Source of the DNA: Helopsaltes ochotensis
Lineage: Eukaryota; Chordata; Aves; Passeriformes; Locustellidae
Reading direction: 5' to 3'
Length of the DNA: 64,000 nucleotides
NCBI GenBank assembly: GCA_013400155.1
Contig: VXBM01001544.1
Coordinates: forward strand, 23,095-87,094
The notes under the pieces were generated by a model. That model saw only the letters and a program-made list of their open reading frames with translations, made no database searches and had not been told where the DNA came from. The position numbers were made by a program, and so were the translations under genes. Of this stretch, positions 12,061-24,256 are shown piece by piece; within the stretch, counting starts at the first letter, position 1, and every line of letters starts with the position of its first letter.

Positions 12061-14580
12061 TTCTAGAATGTGGTTTAGCAGGGACAAAAGAGAATTGAAG
12101 AACAGGTAGTATAAAGAAATAGGACTTGATGTGAAAAAAAAGAAAAGAAAATGTTGCTTGAGATCGAATTCAAATCACAAGGGAAATAAATTTGGGAGAT
12201 TATCAACTTTATCAAAAAAGAAGCCTAGTGTTGAGATTTTGAAACTTAAATGAAATGATTTTTTGAAGCAATCCACAGGCTACTTTAGTGACCAGGGCAT
12301 TTTTTTAAATCTTTGGTATGAATATGTGAGAATGAATGAAAATTTTAGGGTATTTAGGATATAATAATTATATTATTATGTAATAATAAATAAAAAACTA
12401 GCAACTAGAACTAGTGTTGCATGGAGTTGTTTGTTCTAGTCAGAGTTGAAGGGTGTATTGAATATGGTTTTACAGAAAAGAAGGCTGCAGCTTTAATGGT
12501 TATGTCCTCAATTATGAAGATTTCTGGGGACATTTTGAGAGGAGGAAAGATCACAGATGTCACCAGAACTGAAAAAAAAATTTCCTTTCAGAGAGTACAA
12601 AATTCCCCTCCAGACTCTGTCCTATTTTGAGCCTTTAAGAAGTAGTATTTGAGCCCATGGGGAGAGGCTGCTTGCTAACTTGTAATTTCATATGATTTGA
12701 AATGTGGCACCTGCTGGCCTCCTATGTGGGATCACTTAGGAGAAACAGCAACTATCTGTAAGACTGGGTCGTCTAGCCAGTTATCTTGAGCTAAAAATCC
12801 CTTTTCACATTTGTCTTGCATAGCATTGCATAGGTAGGGGGTTATTTTGGTATCGGCTGCCAATATGTAGATGCAATTTTGGTAAATCTGTTCTTTACTT
12901 TGGGGAAGTCAAAGTTCCTGGAGTACCTTATTCTGCTAAAGCAAGTGTTAGAGATAAGTACCAGATCATAACATTATCTGCTTAGCTCTGTGGAGCAATG
13001 GGCTAAGGTAAGGAGGATGCAAAACAAGTTATCAAATCAGACAAAGGGACCTAATTAAAGCATGATTGCTGAGGTCTACGAAAAATACAATTAAGTTGTA
13101 AGCTAAAGAAAATGAGGTGGCAAAGTTAATGTATTTGCCATTTATCTCGTGAGATCTCAGTTTAAAGACTCACTCTCAAATCCTACAGGATCAGCTCTTT
13201 CAGATCCTACAGCAGTCCAATAGATTTGAAATTAGATTGGACTCATGCAAAGATATAATGTGTGAATGTAACAAAGCCACTCTGAAAATAAAAATAGCAC
13301 GCTGGCTGTAAGTGCTGAACCTCCTCTCAGGATGCAGCACTCGGTGTTGCCTCACGTAGACAGGGTAAAATTGAAACAAGGAGATCAAGGAAATCCAGGT
13401 GCAAATCACACTTCAGGTTATTCAAGTGAAATTCTGGCATCAGAGCCTCAACTTCCTGTCTTTGTGTAAAAGAACTCCAGTTTTCTTGATGCATGCCCCC
13501 AGTTGAAGTAGCCGAAAGATCAGTGTTGTAGCTGATTTAATTATATTAGTTAGCTTTGCTTGTAGCCCTGGCGTATTATCTTATTTCCTCAGTCTCTTCA
13601 AGATTAATTAATAATCTTCTTTCATTTGGAAAAAAAATGTATTTATTGCTGAATTGCAGGTCAAGAAGGGAGATTTTAGTTGTAGGGGAAAAGAATGGGA
13701 TCTAAATCTCCGAATCCAAAATTCAGGTCTGTCACCATTTCCCTTCTGCAAGGACATGTGACCTTCCCATCCCTGGAGTTTCCAACTCCCGATAAAAATG
13801 AGGATGTGATTGAACCATCTTATCTGGATGTTCTGAGCTGGGGACAAAAGCATCTTACTCTTTGTTTTTTAAGCAACCTAGACCACAACAATTATTTCAG
13901 CCATCTCCTGGCATGTTTCTGTGCTCAGGCTGGGGGTTGGTTTGGGTTTATGGCTGTAAAGGCACAGGGTGACACGCTTGTCACCTACTGAATCCTTGTG
14001 TCCAACAGCTCACAGCCTGCTGGGGTGAGGCTCACAGTGCCCATGGGGTGGGGATAGGTATTTGGCAATTAATTAATTAATGTATATCACTTTTTCCGTG
14101 ATTTTTGCCCCGGTGAGAAACTGGGCAGAACATCAGGCAGAAAATATTCCTCTCGAGTGAAGATGACCCCCCTCCCCCTCTCAAAGATCGGCCCTATTCC
14201 AGTTCTTTTATTTTATTCCTCCTATTATTTTTTGACAGTCTGTGTATGGAGATATTTCTTGCCAAGATGAAAGTCACTCTCTCGTGCTTGCAGTGCTCTG
14301 TCAGTTCTTTTTAAGGAGTTAAGTGCACTGCGAGTTAGTAGGAACAATGAACCTCACTTGTTCTTGCAGCTGCCTATAAAAACTTACTTAATATTGTTTT
14401 TGTAGAACAAAATTAGAAGTTTTTGGTTACCTTCTCCAGTTTGTTGGCACCGTGGCTAGGCACGATATTTAAGGCATTATACCACAAATATGTGAAAATG
14501 AGCAAATAATCCTCAGAAACCTTGGTGTATACCTGAGCCTTCCTTCTGTAGTAGCAAATTGGTTGTAGACTAAAAAAAAA
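12061..14580. other. Non-coding AT-rich DNA
   Basis: No coding frame is convincing; a plus frame (13695-13991) and a minus frame (13608-13853) overlap. An ATAATAATTAT-type simple stretch lies at about 12358-12397. An AATTAATTAATTAAT run lies at about 14067-14081. Confidence 0.5.
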
Positions 14581-16960
14581 TAGATGTCTGTCATGTGGGG
14601 CAGAGGTGAGAGAACCACAGGCTGTGGTGTGGTGTCCTACTTTCCCACTCCTCCAGCTCGTGTTTCAATGGAAAGTAAGATTTGCATTCTTCTGCCCAGC
14701 CCCGTGCAGCCCCGGTGGGGAATTCATTCCCTACCCCTGTACAACCTCCCTTCTGATGCACTCCAACCTAACAGGGAAATTTTCCTCGTGAGTGACCTTG
14801 CACTTTTGCTCCCGTTGCCTAGAGGAGAGCGAGATCAGTGAGCAGTGCTGGATGACACACACCACGCTCCTGTTCCTCGCTGCCCCTGCACCCCAGCCGC
14901 TACAGATTGTGGCACTGCATGCCCATAATCAGAGATAAAAATAAACCCAGAACTGGGAGGTGAGTAGGCTCCTTCTGTTGCCTTCAGATAGCCCCACTTT
15001 GAGATGCTGAACAAGCAGGGGGGAAGTGCATCAGGCATCTGCAGAGGCTGCACAAGTTGGGAGACTTGGTATTTCAGCTAGGCTGTTGTCTTGGAATTCT
15101 AGTGGATATTTGTTATTCCTGTGATTTACCATGCTTGTTGTGCATGAAATAAACTAAAACAAAGCACCATGTTATTACAGCTAGAGAGAAAAGCCGTGTG
15201 TTGAGCTAGAAAAAGCACTCAACTACTCAAGGAAGGGCAAGAAGCAAAGTGTATTCTGTTGTTTCCTTTGAGGAGGGCTGAAGGCAAAGGGGAGATTTAG
15301 AAGCTGTTCCTTGTGGCACAAAATCGTCCCCGATTGTTTTTGTAGAACAGAGGCACATGAGTGTCAGATACCCTGCATCCACAAAGGTGTCACCTGACCT
15401 GCCTGCCTGCTGGATGTGCATGTCGTGCCTGTAATTTTGTCATGGTAAAAAAAGTCAGAAGTCATGAAAACCTAGCGAAAATGAAAGAGGGAGAAGTCAC
15501 TGGCAAGTTTTGAAGTGATCAAGTGGCCCTTGCAGACCTAGATTGCTCTAATCTAATTTTCTTAAGGTCTCAAGGGGTGATTTATGCACCTCCTATTTAG
15601 GCAGTACCTAACCCCTACCTCTCAGAGCCCTGGTGTGCACTGGGGCCTTCAGGAATCTCCCTGTGCCAGGTTGTGCTGTGTGAAATCCCTGGGTTAGGGT
15701 CAAGCTGTCTTTTTCCAGTTAAACTCTTGGTGCTGTCACAACGTGCTCATCGTTAGTCTACCGCCATACCTTCCATGGGTGTACTCCTGAACTGTACTTG
15801 TCTTCTAGCTGGGGAAGTACAGGCTTGTGGATTGTTGTCTGGTTTGTTTGGGTTTTTTTTAAACAAATCTAGGAGCCATTTTTCACACTCCTCCTCAGCG
15901 TTTGTTGGTTTTTTTGGTTTTTATTTATCGTAAGGTTGTGAATCAGATCAAATGCACAATGCAAGCTCTGTGGCAAAAAGGAAGCAGTGGGCCGTGACTG
16001 TGTGAAATCTCTGTATCTCCTTGTGAACCAAGGATGCATCCCTGATCCTCAAACACAACCCTAGAGCCATTAGCCAGCCTGAATCACTTCTTAACTTGCA
16101 GTATCTGCTATCTAAACAGGCCATTTTGGGGCTAGCAGACATTAAAACCTGCCTTCCCCAGCCTTGCCTGAACCCAACTGGCCGTTTCTCAGGTTCGGAT
16201 CAGATCACATCAATCTCCCCTGCGAAGGTGCCCCCAGCTCCCTTCTCCTGGTGCCCTGCAGCTCCTCCCGTGAGGGGAGATCAGGTGCTGAGCTGTCAGC
16301 GCAGCCCAGCTGCTGCCCGCCTGGAAACCCACCCATTAGTCGTGCCCTGCAGGGATGGAGGGGGTTTGCTGCTCACAGAGGAGCCCAGAGACAGCGTTTC
16401 CTGCCAGCTCCCAGCCCTCGGAAGGCTGGAGGCTCTGGTGTAACTAATAGGGAAGTCTGGAGGCAACGGGAGATTTGAACGTAGAGACACGGCCCGGGGC
16501 CCGAGCCAGTGGTCTGTCACTACTGCTCCTCCTCACCCTGCTCCTGGGAAGATGAAGTGGGTTCTGAAATCCCCTCTGCTGGAGCTGTGGCTGCAGCGGA
16601 GGCAGTGGCAAAAAGGCTGCTAGTGATAAAACGTGTGTTGAAGACAAGAGAAAGGGAGCGTGGAGAGCATCCTTGGAAACTGGGGATGGGAAATACCGAG
16701 GGAAGGGACAGCAAGCAGGTTTTGCTGCTTGAGACTGCCCAGAAATGTGCAGTGTCCCCTGTGTGTGACACAGAAAGCCACAGCAGAGCTGAAGTGTTCC
16801 CAGACCATGATGGAAGAGGTAACACCTGTTTAGCTTCCCTAAACACGACCCTAGATAGATTTCAACGAGAGGATGTTTGCACAGTTGGGCAGAGCAGCCT
16901 TTGCTCAGCTTTGAGCAGTCCTGTGGTAACCATCGATGTGAACATCCACTGACCACTGCC
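14581..16960. other. GC-raised non-coding region with multiple overlapping ORFs
   Basis: At least ten frames of 60-170 codons lie here, several nested in different frames of the same stretch (for example 16096-16443, 16164-16478, and the 170-codon minus frame 16444-16956 against the 147-codon plus frame 16509-16952). No domain is recognised and the frames contradict each other, so none is called. Two G/T-rich patches lie at about 15838-15862 and 15900-15928. Confidence 0.5.
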
Positions 16961-16969
16961 AGGCCGAGC

Positions 16970-17260
16970 TAGTTGGAATACTGAGAATAACTGTCTGTTT
17001 TGCCTTTTCTCCTTAAATGTTTGTAAAACTCAGCCCATCATCCGTTCACAAATGGGTACTGTAAAATGATAACTTGTACCAAAACGATTAACAAGCAGCT
17101 AGATGAATATTTACAGTCCATACACTAATTGAATATGAATATTCTTCTATCATAAAAGTGTTCTCTGGGACCTGTTTGCCAATTGACTGTACCTCTGTGT
17201 CCTCTGGATAAGAATAATTGATGGGTTTTGGGTAGTGATATTTGTATTTTGAATGTGAAT
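16970..17260. promoter_or_regulatory. Candidate AT-rich regulatory block
   Basis: Repeat-free AT-rich block with homeodomain/POU-like words, including the inverted repeat GAATAT-GA-ATATTC at 17131-17144 and ACGATTAACAAG near 17084. Motifs are seen directly; function is inferred and conservation is untested. Confidence 0.25.
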
Positions 17261-20030
17261 GTTACATTTCTTAATTTGTCAAAACAGGAAGGAAAAGTCT
17301 ACATAACTTTTCACTATAGCAATAACTTTTTTTGCTGGTGTAGCTAATATAATTATAGTTTATTTATCTACACATGTGTTCAGTGCTTCACTGTATTTAC
17401 ACATGGGGTTCACTTTGCTCATGGTAGTTATGGACTGGTTTAAAACTACCACTCAGTGGAGTTAACACTGATGTAAGTGAATAAAATCACCATTTTGTAA
17501 TAGATTCAGTTCAACAAATTCATTTGGTTTTGAAAACCCTTTCAGAGATCTGCTTATGTGGAGTGATTCCCATCCATCTGATTTGAAATCTGTGTATCCT
17601 TTCCTCTTCCCTCTCTCTCATCTCCCCATCCCTTTCTCCCACCTCAGGTAATTGTAAACTGCTACCTGTGACCAGCTCTGACTTCTGTGGGAATCAAAAA
17701 TGAGTCAGAAGTTCCGAGTTCTTGCTCTTCTCTCTTCTTGAGTAACTTTTCCCCCTGCAGAAAGTTGATTTCATTGTTGTGTAGGAACCTTCTGTTCAAA
17801 CAGAAGGACGTCAGCTCTGCATTTTTACACTTTTCCCTAATCGTTAGTCTGAGTTACAGATGCAAGTGGTTTGTCTGCCAAGGAAAAGGGACTGATTCGG
17901 TCCCTGATATTTCGTGCTCTTCTTGCACACCACTCTGTCTCTTACGTTCCTGTGGTAATCCCTACGAACTGGAAAACCTCACCAGCTGAGTCCAGGTAAA
18001 TCCCTGTCGAGGTGGAGGACTTGGAAAATGCTGTCGGAGTGCTGGAACGAGCAGAGCTCAGGCAAGACTGAAAGCAATGCCAGTGTGAGCAAGCCTGGGA
18101 GGTTAAAATGGGCTTTTTCATATTCCACCTGTTACTTGTCAAAGTGGAAAATGTTCTGCCCCTCTTCTATTACCAATGTCACTGAAAAATGGTGAATGCA
18201 TATGAGTGGATGGATAAATGCCTCTTCAAATGTGAATTGCACACTCTAGATATTTGTTTGGTCTAAAATATAAATTCATGCCCCAGAAGATAAAAATAAT
18301 AGATGGAACCTTGTTGAAATCATTCGATGGCAAGGCCTTCTTTCTAGTCTCTGAATAATGAGCCTCAGGGGGTGAAAGCATCACATTAGTGAAGGTAGTC
18401 CCTAGTTCTAGACATTTTGTGCTGTAAACCTGTCCATCTGTCTACTGAGGACAGTGACGCTTGAAGGGACTTCTCAAAATCTGCACTTATTAAGAGAAAC
18501 ATTCATGTAAATGGATCTTTTAGTACAAGAATAACTTATTTCTCCCTTTCATTATTAAATCATAAGTGAGGAGTCTCTTTTGGTGCAAGAGACATTTATG
18601 ACACTACCCTGCTGAGAGAAAATTAGGTTTCATGTGAAGGAATTTTGAATGGTTTTGGTACTTTTTGCCATTTGTGGACAGATTTTTGTCTTTGACAAGG
18701 ATGTATCATCTTGAGATTGGGTATGTCACAGAATGCTGCAGAATTTATTTTGTGCCCTAAATTCTTACCTAGGCCCTGGTCAGCCTGAATACCACTAGGA
18801 GGAAGTAAACTAAAAGGGCTGTATTTCTGACCTTCTACCCAATTTAAGTCTTCCTTGGAAATCTCTGTACATTTTTTTTTTTAAATTTGTTATTACATTT
18901 AAGGATAACTGACCTGTAGGAAACACCATATATCCCACAAACTTTGTGTGTTATTCCTGAAGCCCCTAAAAATCACGAACTAAAAAATCCAAAGCAAACA
19001 AAAAAGACCCTCTATGTCTTTGCTTGATGTGCATCTCTGTCACCTGCTTGCAGCCTTCTCTAAGGGATTGCATCTCCAAACTGTGCATTTTCCTTCCTCC
19101 TCATCTCCCCTCGTGGGCTTGGGCTCAGTGCTCAAGCAGGAAGGATCTGTGTGTGCCATGTGCTTGTGTTCCTAGTGATGCTTTTTCTTGGTGCAAATTT
19201 TGCCAGGTCACGTCCCAGACTTGCAGATCTTCAGTGCAGTAAGTTCTGGGCTGCATTTGTGTAATATTTGGATTTGATCCACTGAGAGGCAGAGAGTCTC
19301 ACCCCTTAAGCACCAGGACATTACTGTCCTTGTGAGCTCAGGACTCTGTGGGATTAGACAGAACCTGCCTAAAGAACCTCTGGTCTGTGACCTGTGGTCT
19401 CAGGCAGCACTGCAATGCACATCATAATACCAGTTCAGTGAAAATGCTTGAAGATGATTATAATTTTTTTCCCCTGACTAAAGCTCTTCAATTAGGAGGT
19501 AAGTCATTTCTGCTGAAATAAATGCTAAATGGCTTGACTTCATATTTTGTAGTTGGTATGTGTTGAAGTCCAGAGGAGACCTATTTCTGTGCAGAATATG
19601 TCAGTTTCCCAATAATGATCTCCTGAAAGTCTCCATTTATACAGGAAAATTATTTTACTGCTTTTAAAGGAAGCTGTTGCATTTATGGATTCTGGCAACT
19701 TAAATCCACCATTAATGGGAGAGAAGAAGCAATAGTCAGATTAATACACTTTTTCCTCTGTGCATTATGCTGTTTACCTAATCACAAGTTCATGGAGGGA
19801 GATAATTCAGAAGAAAATGTATCACATGAATTTTGGATGACAGCCTGACTTCCCATAACTGGCTAACTAACATTAACTCTGAAATTGTATTTCTTGATGG
19901 GAAAAGTCTGAGAAAAAAAAAATAAAAAAGAGAGTACGTATGATAAAGGCATTGCTTGTTATGGTCTGACAAACACCTTTCTCCAGATGCTGGCAGGGTA
20001 ATCACAGGCAGTTGGCAGTAATGGTGTAAG
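17261..20030. other. Non-coding DNA
   Basis: No gene is supported. There is a pyrimidine-rich stretch at about 17599-17646 (interrupted by a few A), a T run near 18871-18881, and an A-rich patch at about 19912-19928. The 100-codon frame at 17687-17989 has no recognisable domain. Confidence 0.55.
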
Positions 20031-20410
20031 GCTGGAAGGGGCAGCGTGCCCCAGCTCTGTGCCTGCTAATGAGTCACACGTCTCGTCCTCATTTCTGCTC
20101 CCTGCCAAAGGTGTGAGCAGATCACAGCCACCCCATGGAACGTTACATGGAATAAACCTTTGCTTGTGGGAAGAGCTCTGCTGACTTGTCAGGCTTGACT
20201 TGTGCTCATATAAATAATGGCCTCAGGACTCGGGGTGACGCTTGCAAGAGACATCACCTCCGAGTTGTCCCAAGTTTGTGGTAAAGCAGTTTTCCTGTTT
20301 AAAGGAAAAGAGCTTTCCTTCTTTTCGTCCCGGAAATATCACCTTAATTGTTTCCTAAAGCAACTTAAAATCGTGCTGTTTAGATCACTGGCTGTTGTCT
20401 CATGTTAGAT
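20031..20410. promoter_or_regulatory. Candidate element with AP-1-like and TATA-like words
   Basis: TGAGTCA (AP-1 consensus) lies at 20070-20076. TATAAATA at 20209-20216 immediately precedes an ATG that opens only a 63-codon frame. Because the TATA-like word abuts the ATG there is no room for a normal 5' leader, so I do not call a promoter for that frame. The block is repeat-free and mildly GC-raised. Confidence 0.25.
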
Positions 20411-22860
20411 ATCAGGGAACTGTCTCAGTATATTTCGATACACCTGATTTTCATTGATACCTACTCAGAAACTTTTAATGCTGTGGCTAAAGGGGAGTGT
20501 ACAAAGGACTGAAAAGGTTTGTAAGGACCCTTTTGACAAACTCAAGTGAGAGTGGGTTGCACCCAACACTTTGATTGTATTAGTCCTCAAAGCAAATGGT
20601 TGATGAGAAATAATTTCTGCGCACAGGTGAATTCTTCTTGCCTAATAAACCAGGCTTCCCTATGCTTGTGTTGTGTATGTGTGAGTGCACTGTTGTTTAA
20701 ATATCATCTAAAATATGATAAGCAGTGAATAAATTAAGAATCTGTTTGTTAAACTGTGCATATATTTAAACGCAAAATTAAGTTGTGTATATTTGGTTGA
20801 GATTAACCATGGAAATGTTTTTACCAAGTACGCATAGGCTCCTCCATTCCCCCACCCCTGCTCAGTGCAATCTTTCTAATGCTGCCTTTTTTTTTTTTCT
20901 TTTTGCCCTTCATTGACATTTCTTTCAGAAAAAACATGGATACTTGTCCGTGCCTCTGCTCCTTGTCATGCACCTTCATTTCTGGGTTCTGTTCAGCTTC
21001 TTACCTATAGCCCCAGGCATTGCTGTCTGCTCAATAGTTTCCAACCCCTGTAAAGAAGAAACAAGATGACGTATTACTTTTTAAACATAAACCACACATG
21101 ACTAAGACCCAATAATTCACTCGCTCCTGCTAGGATGCTGAATGATTAAGTCTGACATCAGTCAGTGCCAGTAGTGTATTTTTGATAAACCATAGTTGTC
21201 TGCTGCTTACTCCAACATCTGTATTTTTCACACCAGAGGCATCTGTCTTGTTCAAGAAAATGAGAGACATGTAGCACACTGCTCGTGCAAGTAGTAAAAC
21301 TGATAGAAACTGTACCAGTTATCATTCTCCATAGAGCTCCTTTCCTAAGTGATAGCAAATGACATATTTGGACCACTTTTTATAGAAACCATTTCAGGGA
21401 ACATAGTTTTGTGACCTACTGTGAAACTTGTGGAGATCCCTCCTCAGATCCAACAGCATCTACAAGTGGCAGAAAAAAACCACAAACAAACAAAAAACAC
21501 CCCCAAGAATTAATTAAGCTCGTCACTACTATTTATCATTAAATAAAGATTTTCTTCTTCACACCCCAATATATTTAGGTTTCTTTAGAAATTTAATCTA
21601 ATGAAAGAAATCTCAAAAGTCCATGTTCCTTGGAAACTACAAACATGGATTTATTGTATGGCATAAATTGTTTATATCTTAAATATAGATGGAAAATAAT
21701 GAATTTGACCCTGCCTCTTTGTGAGTGATGCAGGAAGAACTGCAATTATTTATTTCAGAAATGAAGCTGAACTAACATTCTTTGTGAAAATCCTCATTCT
21801 AATCATGCTGATTTTGTTCATGTTTTCTGTCTCCATATCATAAGTCATGGATCACAGATCACTGAAGTTTTATTGATTTTTGTGTCTGCAAGCACAGAGT
21901 TCCACTAGTCAGAAGTCAGGTATCTCTTTCTCTCAATATCCCTCCTGTGCACACTAGCATTATCTTTTTATCAAGCAACCTCATTGCTATTTCATATTTA
22001 TTAAAAAAAAAGTCAGTGTTTAATATTCCTAATCCATCTTAATTTAAAACAGACTTCCAAATCTGACCTCCTGGAACAAAGGTGAGAAAGAAAAGGTGCT
22101 AATCTGACACTTTAGCGTTGGCAAAACCAGAACGGCAGCAAAAAAAGAATCCATTTCTTATATTAAAATCAAAAATCATAAAGTCATAATGCTGTGACTT
22201 AGCAGTGTTTACCTCTGGCAGTGCATTTGCAGCTGGTATTTAGCAGCGTCAGCACTCTGTCTCCAAAGGAGATTGTGGAAAGCAGTCTTTTTCAGGTTTT
22301 ACTGGGAAGGAAATGCTTGACTTTGATCACAGCTAAAATGACGGCATAGTTGGTAGACGAAATACTGCAGATAGTTAGGAAAGGCAACTGCTTTGGAGTG
22401 TGTCCTTTAAACTCTAATGGATCAGTTAATTCTCCAGAATATTTACTGGGAGAAGTCCTAAAAGGGTTAAGAAGCTGCTATAAGAAAGGCTAAAAATGAT
22501 AGACTGGAAGAGAAAGAGGTAGTAAAAATTGAAGGATATAAAAAAGCAGAGGAATGTGGCTGGGGAATAATAAAATAAGAGAGAGAAGTTAAACCAGTGA
22601 CCCTTGTCGGCAGTGAAAAGCGGGAGATTAGAAAATGTTTCATGCTAATTTCCATGGAGATTTCTTTAATTTATCGAAAATTACTTTCTTCTGCTTTGAT
22701 TTGTCCAAGTGCCTGCCCCCTCGCAGCTTTTTCGGGGTGGTCCCACCCGTCACGCCGTGCTGAATGTGGGCCTCGTTTGCCCCCACACTGGGCCAAAGCG
22801 TCGTGAGATTACTGAAGCGTCTCTGACGTCTCTATCAGCCTGTGCCACCACAATGCCCTA
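20411..22860. other. Non-coding DNA
   Basis: No gene is supported. T run at about 20888-20900. An A/C-rich patch at about 21473-21505 is similar in style to 10063-10199. A purine-rich stretch lies near 22085-22100. Frames are all under about 75 codons, apart from one running into the pyrimidine tract. Confidence 0.55.
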
Positions 22861-23019
22861 TTCCCTTTTTTTTTTTTTTTTTTTCCTTTTTTTTTCCTTT
22901 TTTTTTTTTTCTTTTTTTTTTTTTTCCTTCTTTTTTTTTTTTTTTTTTTTTTTTCCCTTTTTTTTTTTTTTTTCTCCTCTTCCCCCCCTCTTTCTCTCCC
23001 TCTCTCGCCTCTCCCCTCC
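22861..23019. repeat. Very long polypyrimidine (T/C) tract
   Basis: From 22861 to 23006 every base is C or T, that is 146 bases without a purine; one G at 23007 precedes another short pyrimidine run. The left part is long T blocks split by CC or CCC; the right part is C/CT-rich. The overlapping 'proteins' of F/P or K/E/G repeats are low-complexity artefacts. Confidence 0.92.
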
Positions 23020-23480
23020 GTAGCAGAGTCTTAGGATTCCTGTCACATGATGGCTTCATCGGGGGGCCCCTTGCCGAAGCGGTTTTTTTTTTTCGCTTCC
23101 CTCCTGATCCGTTCAGCTTGGTTCTCTCTGCTGCCTGGCATATCAAAGGAGATTTGTGGGTCACTGAGCCATGGACGCGGGATATGAAGTTATCAGCCTG
23201 CCTGGCAGCGTCGGAACAACAAGCCCGCCCCCCACCCCAGCCATCACTTACCATCTCGAGTGGCAGGAAATTGTTAGTCTCTCTTACAAATGTGTATTGA
23301 AGGCGTTTAATTTCTAAAGGATAATCAGGATGTAGAGGTACCAGCTAAAAGACCTTCAATATTACATCTCCTAATAGGGCACTTCAGATTATAGCATGAT
23401 GTAGTAAGATGAAGAAGCTGCTTATAATTCCAATTTTAAAGACACAGGCTAATACTAATGAAAAACTGGTATTTTTGCAG
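23020..23480. promoter_or_regulatory. Candidate regulatory block downstream of the pyrimidine tract
   Basis: Repeat-free mixed-composition sequence with several CpGs. ATCAAAGG at 23142-23149 matches a TCF/LEF site. The right half (23290-23480) is AT-rich. Regulatory role is inference from motif content and position. Confidence 0.3.
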
Positions 23481-24110
23481 AATAATAAAGTAATTTGCCT
23501 AACATTTCCAGCCTTGTCACAGATAATAAATGGATATATTTGATTACAGGCATTCTGGGCCAGTGGAAATTGATATCACTTCCTCAGTCTAGCCTAGCTG
23601 AGGACTTGATCCAGACTATTTATTTGGGGATTCAAAGAAAGATTAATTACAATAATGTTTCTAAATGTGGCCGTTACCATCATCTGAATCATCCCTGTCC
23701 CGTTCCTTTCTGAGCACTGGGACTATTTAGCTTTCAAGTGAGTGATCTTGGTAGAAAAGCCAAGATCCAGTCTGGATTGCACTGAGTATCCAAAAGGATA
23801 CAGGGAAAGATGGCACCAAGTACCTGCAAGGAGTGAGAAGTTCAGTACAGCAGCAGGGTTAGAAATACCTGTCTTGTAATGTCCATTGTAGCTCAGTTAG
23901 GAACAGGTTCTTTTGATGTGGTTTGGAACTGTTGTGGGGGCTCTGAGCACCTTTTAAAATGAGTCCTCATTAGTCTTTTCAAGATCAGTCTTTAAACAGT
24001 GGCCTTAACTCTCTCCCTTGGTTCCCTCTGGACAGTGAATGTGCGTATTAAAGACCTTTTTTACCCTGTGGCTGAGCCTGCCCCGTGCCCAGCTCGGGGC
24101 TCTGCCTGCA
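23481..24110. other. Non-coding DNA
   Basis: Nothing recognisable; the one frame above 60 codons (23495-23713) has no domain. Confidence 0.55.
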
Positions 24111-24256
24111 AGGTGGCTCACCTGGTGGATGGATGCCCCAAGGTGGCTCACCTGGTGGATGGATGCCCCAAGGTGGCTCACCTGGTGGATGGATGCCCCA
24201 AGGTGGCTCACCTGGTGGATGGATGCCCCAAGGTGGCTCACCTGGTGGATGGATGC
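24111..24256. repeat. 30-bp minisatellite, about 4.9 copies
   Basis: The unit starts AGGTGGCTCACCTGGTGG and is repeated head to tail at 24111, 24141, 24171, 24201 and 24231. The copies appear base-identical up to 24256, where the fifth diverges. The 30-bp period keeps frames open on both strands (up to a 188-codon minus frame at 24005-24571 with a 10-residue repeat). These peptides are a by-product of the period and no gene is called. Confidence 0.95.

Noticed and set aside
16096..16956. Cluster of 100-170-codon frames
   Set aside because: Opposed and nested frames in a GC-raised patch, no recognisable domain.
20209..20405. TATAAATA followed at once by a 63-codon frame, as a possible promoter and gene
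   Set aside because: The TATA-like word touches the ATG, leaving no transcription start or leader, and the peptide is not recognised.
22842..23300. Frames with poly-F/P or poly-K/E/G runs
   Set aside because: Direct products of the pyrimidine tract; not credible proteins.
24111..24256. Regular repeats resembling a CRISPR array
   Set aside because: Copies are directly abutting with no spacers, and the genome is vertebrate.
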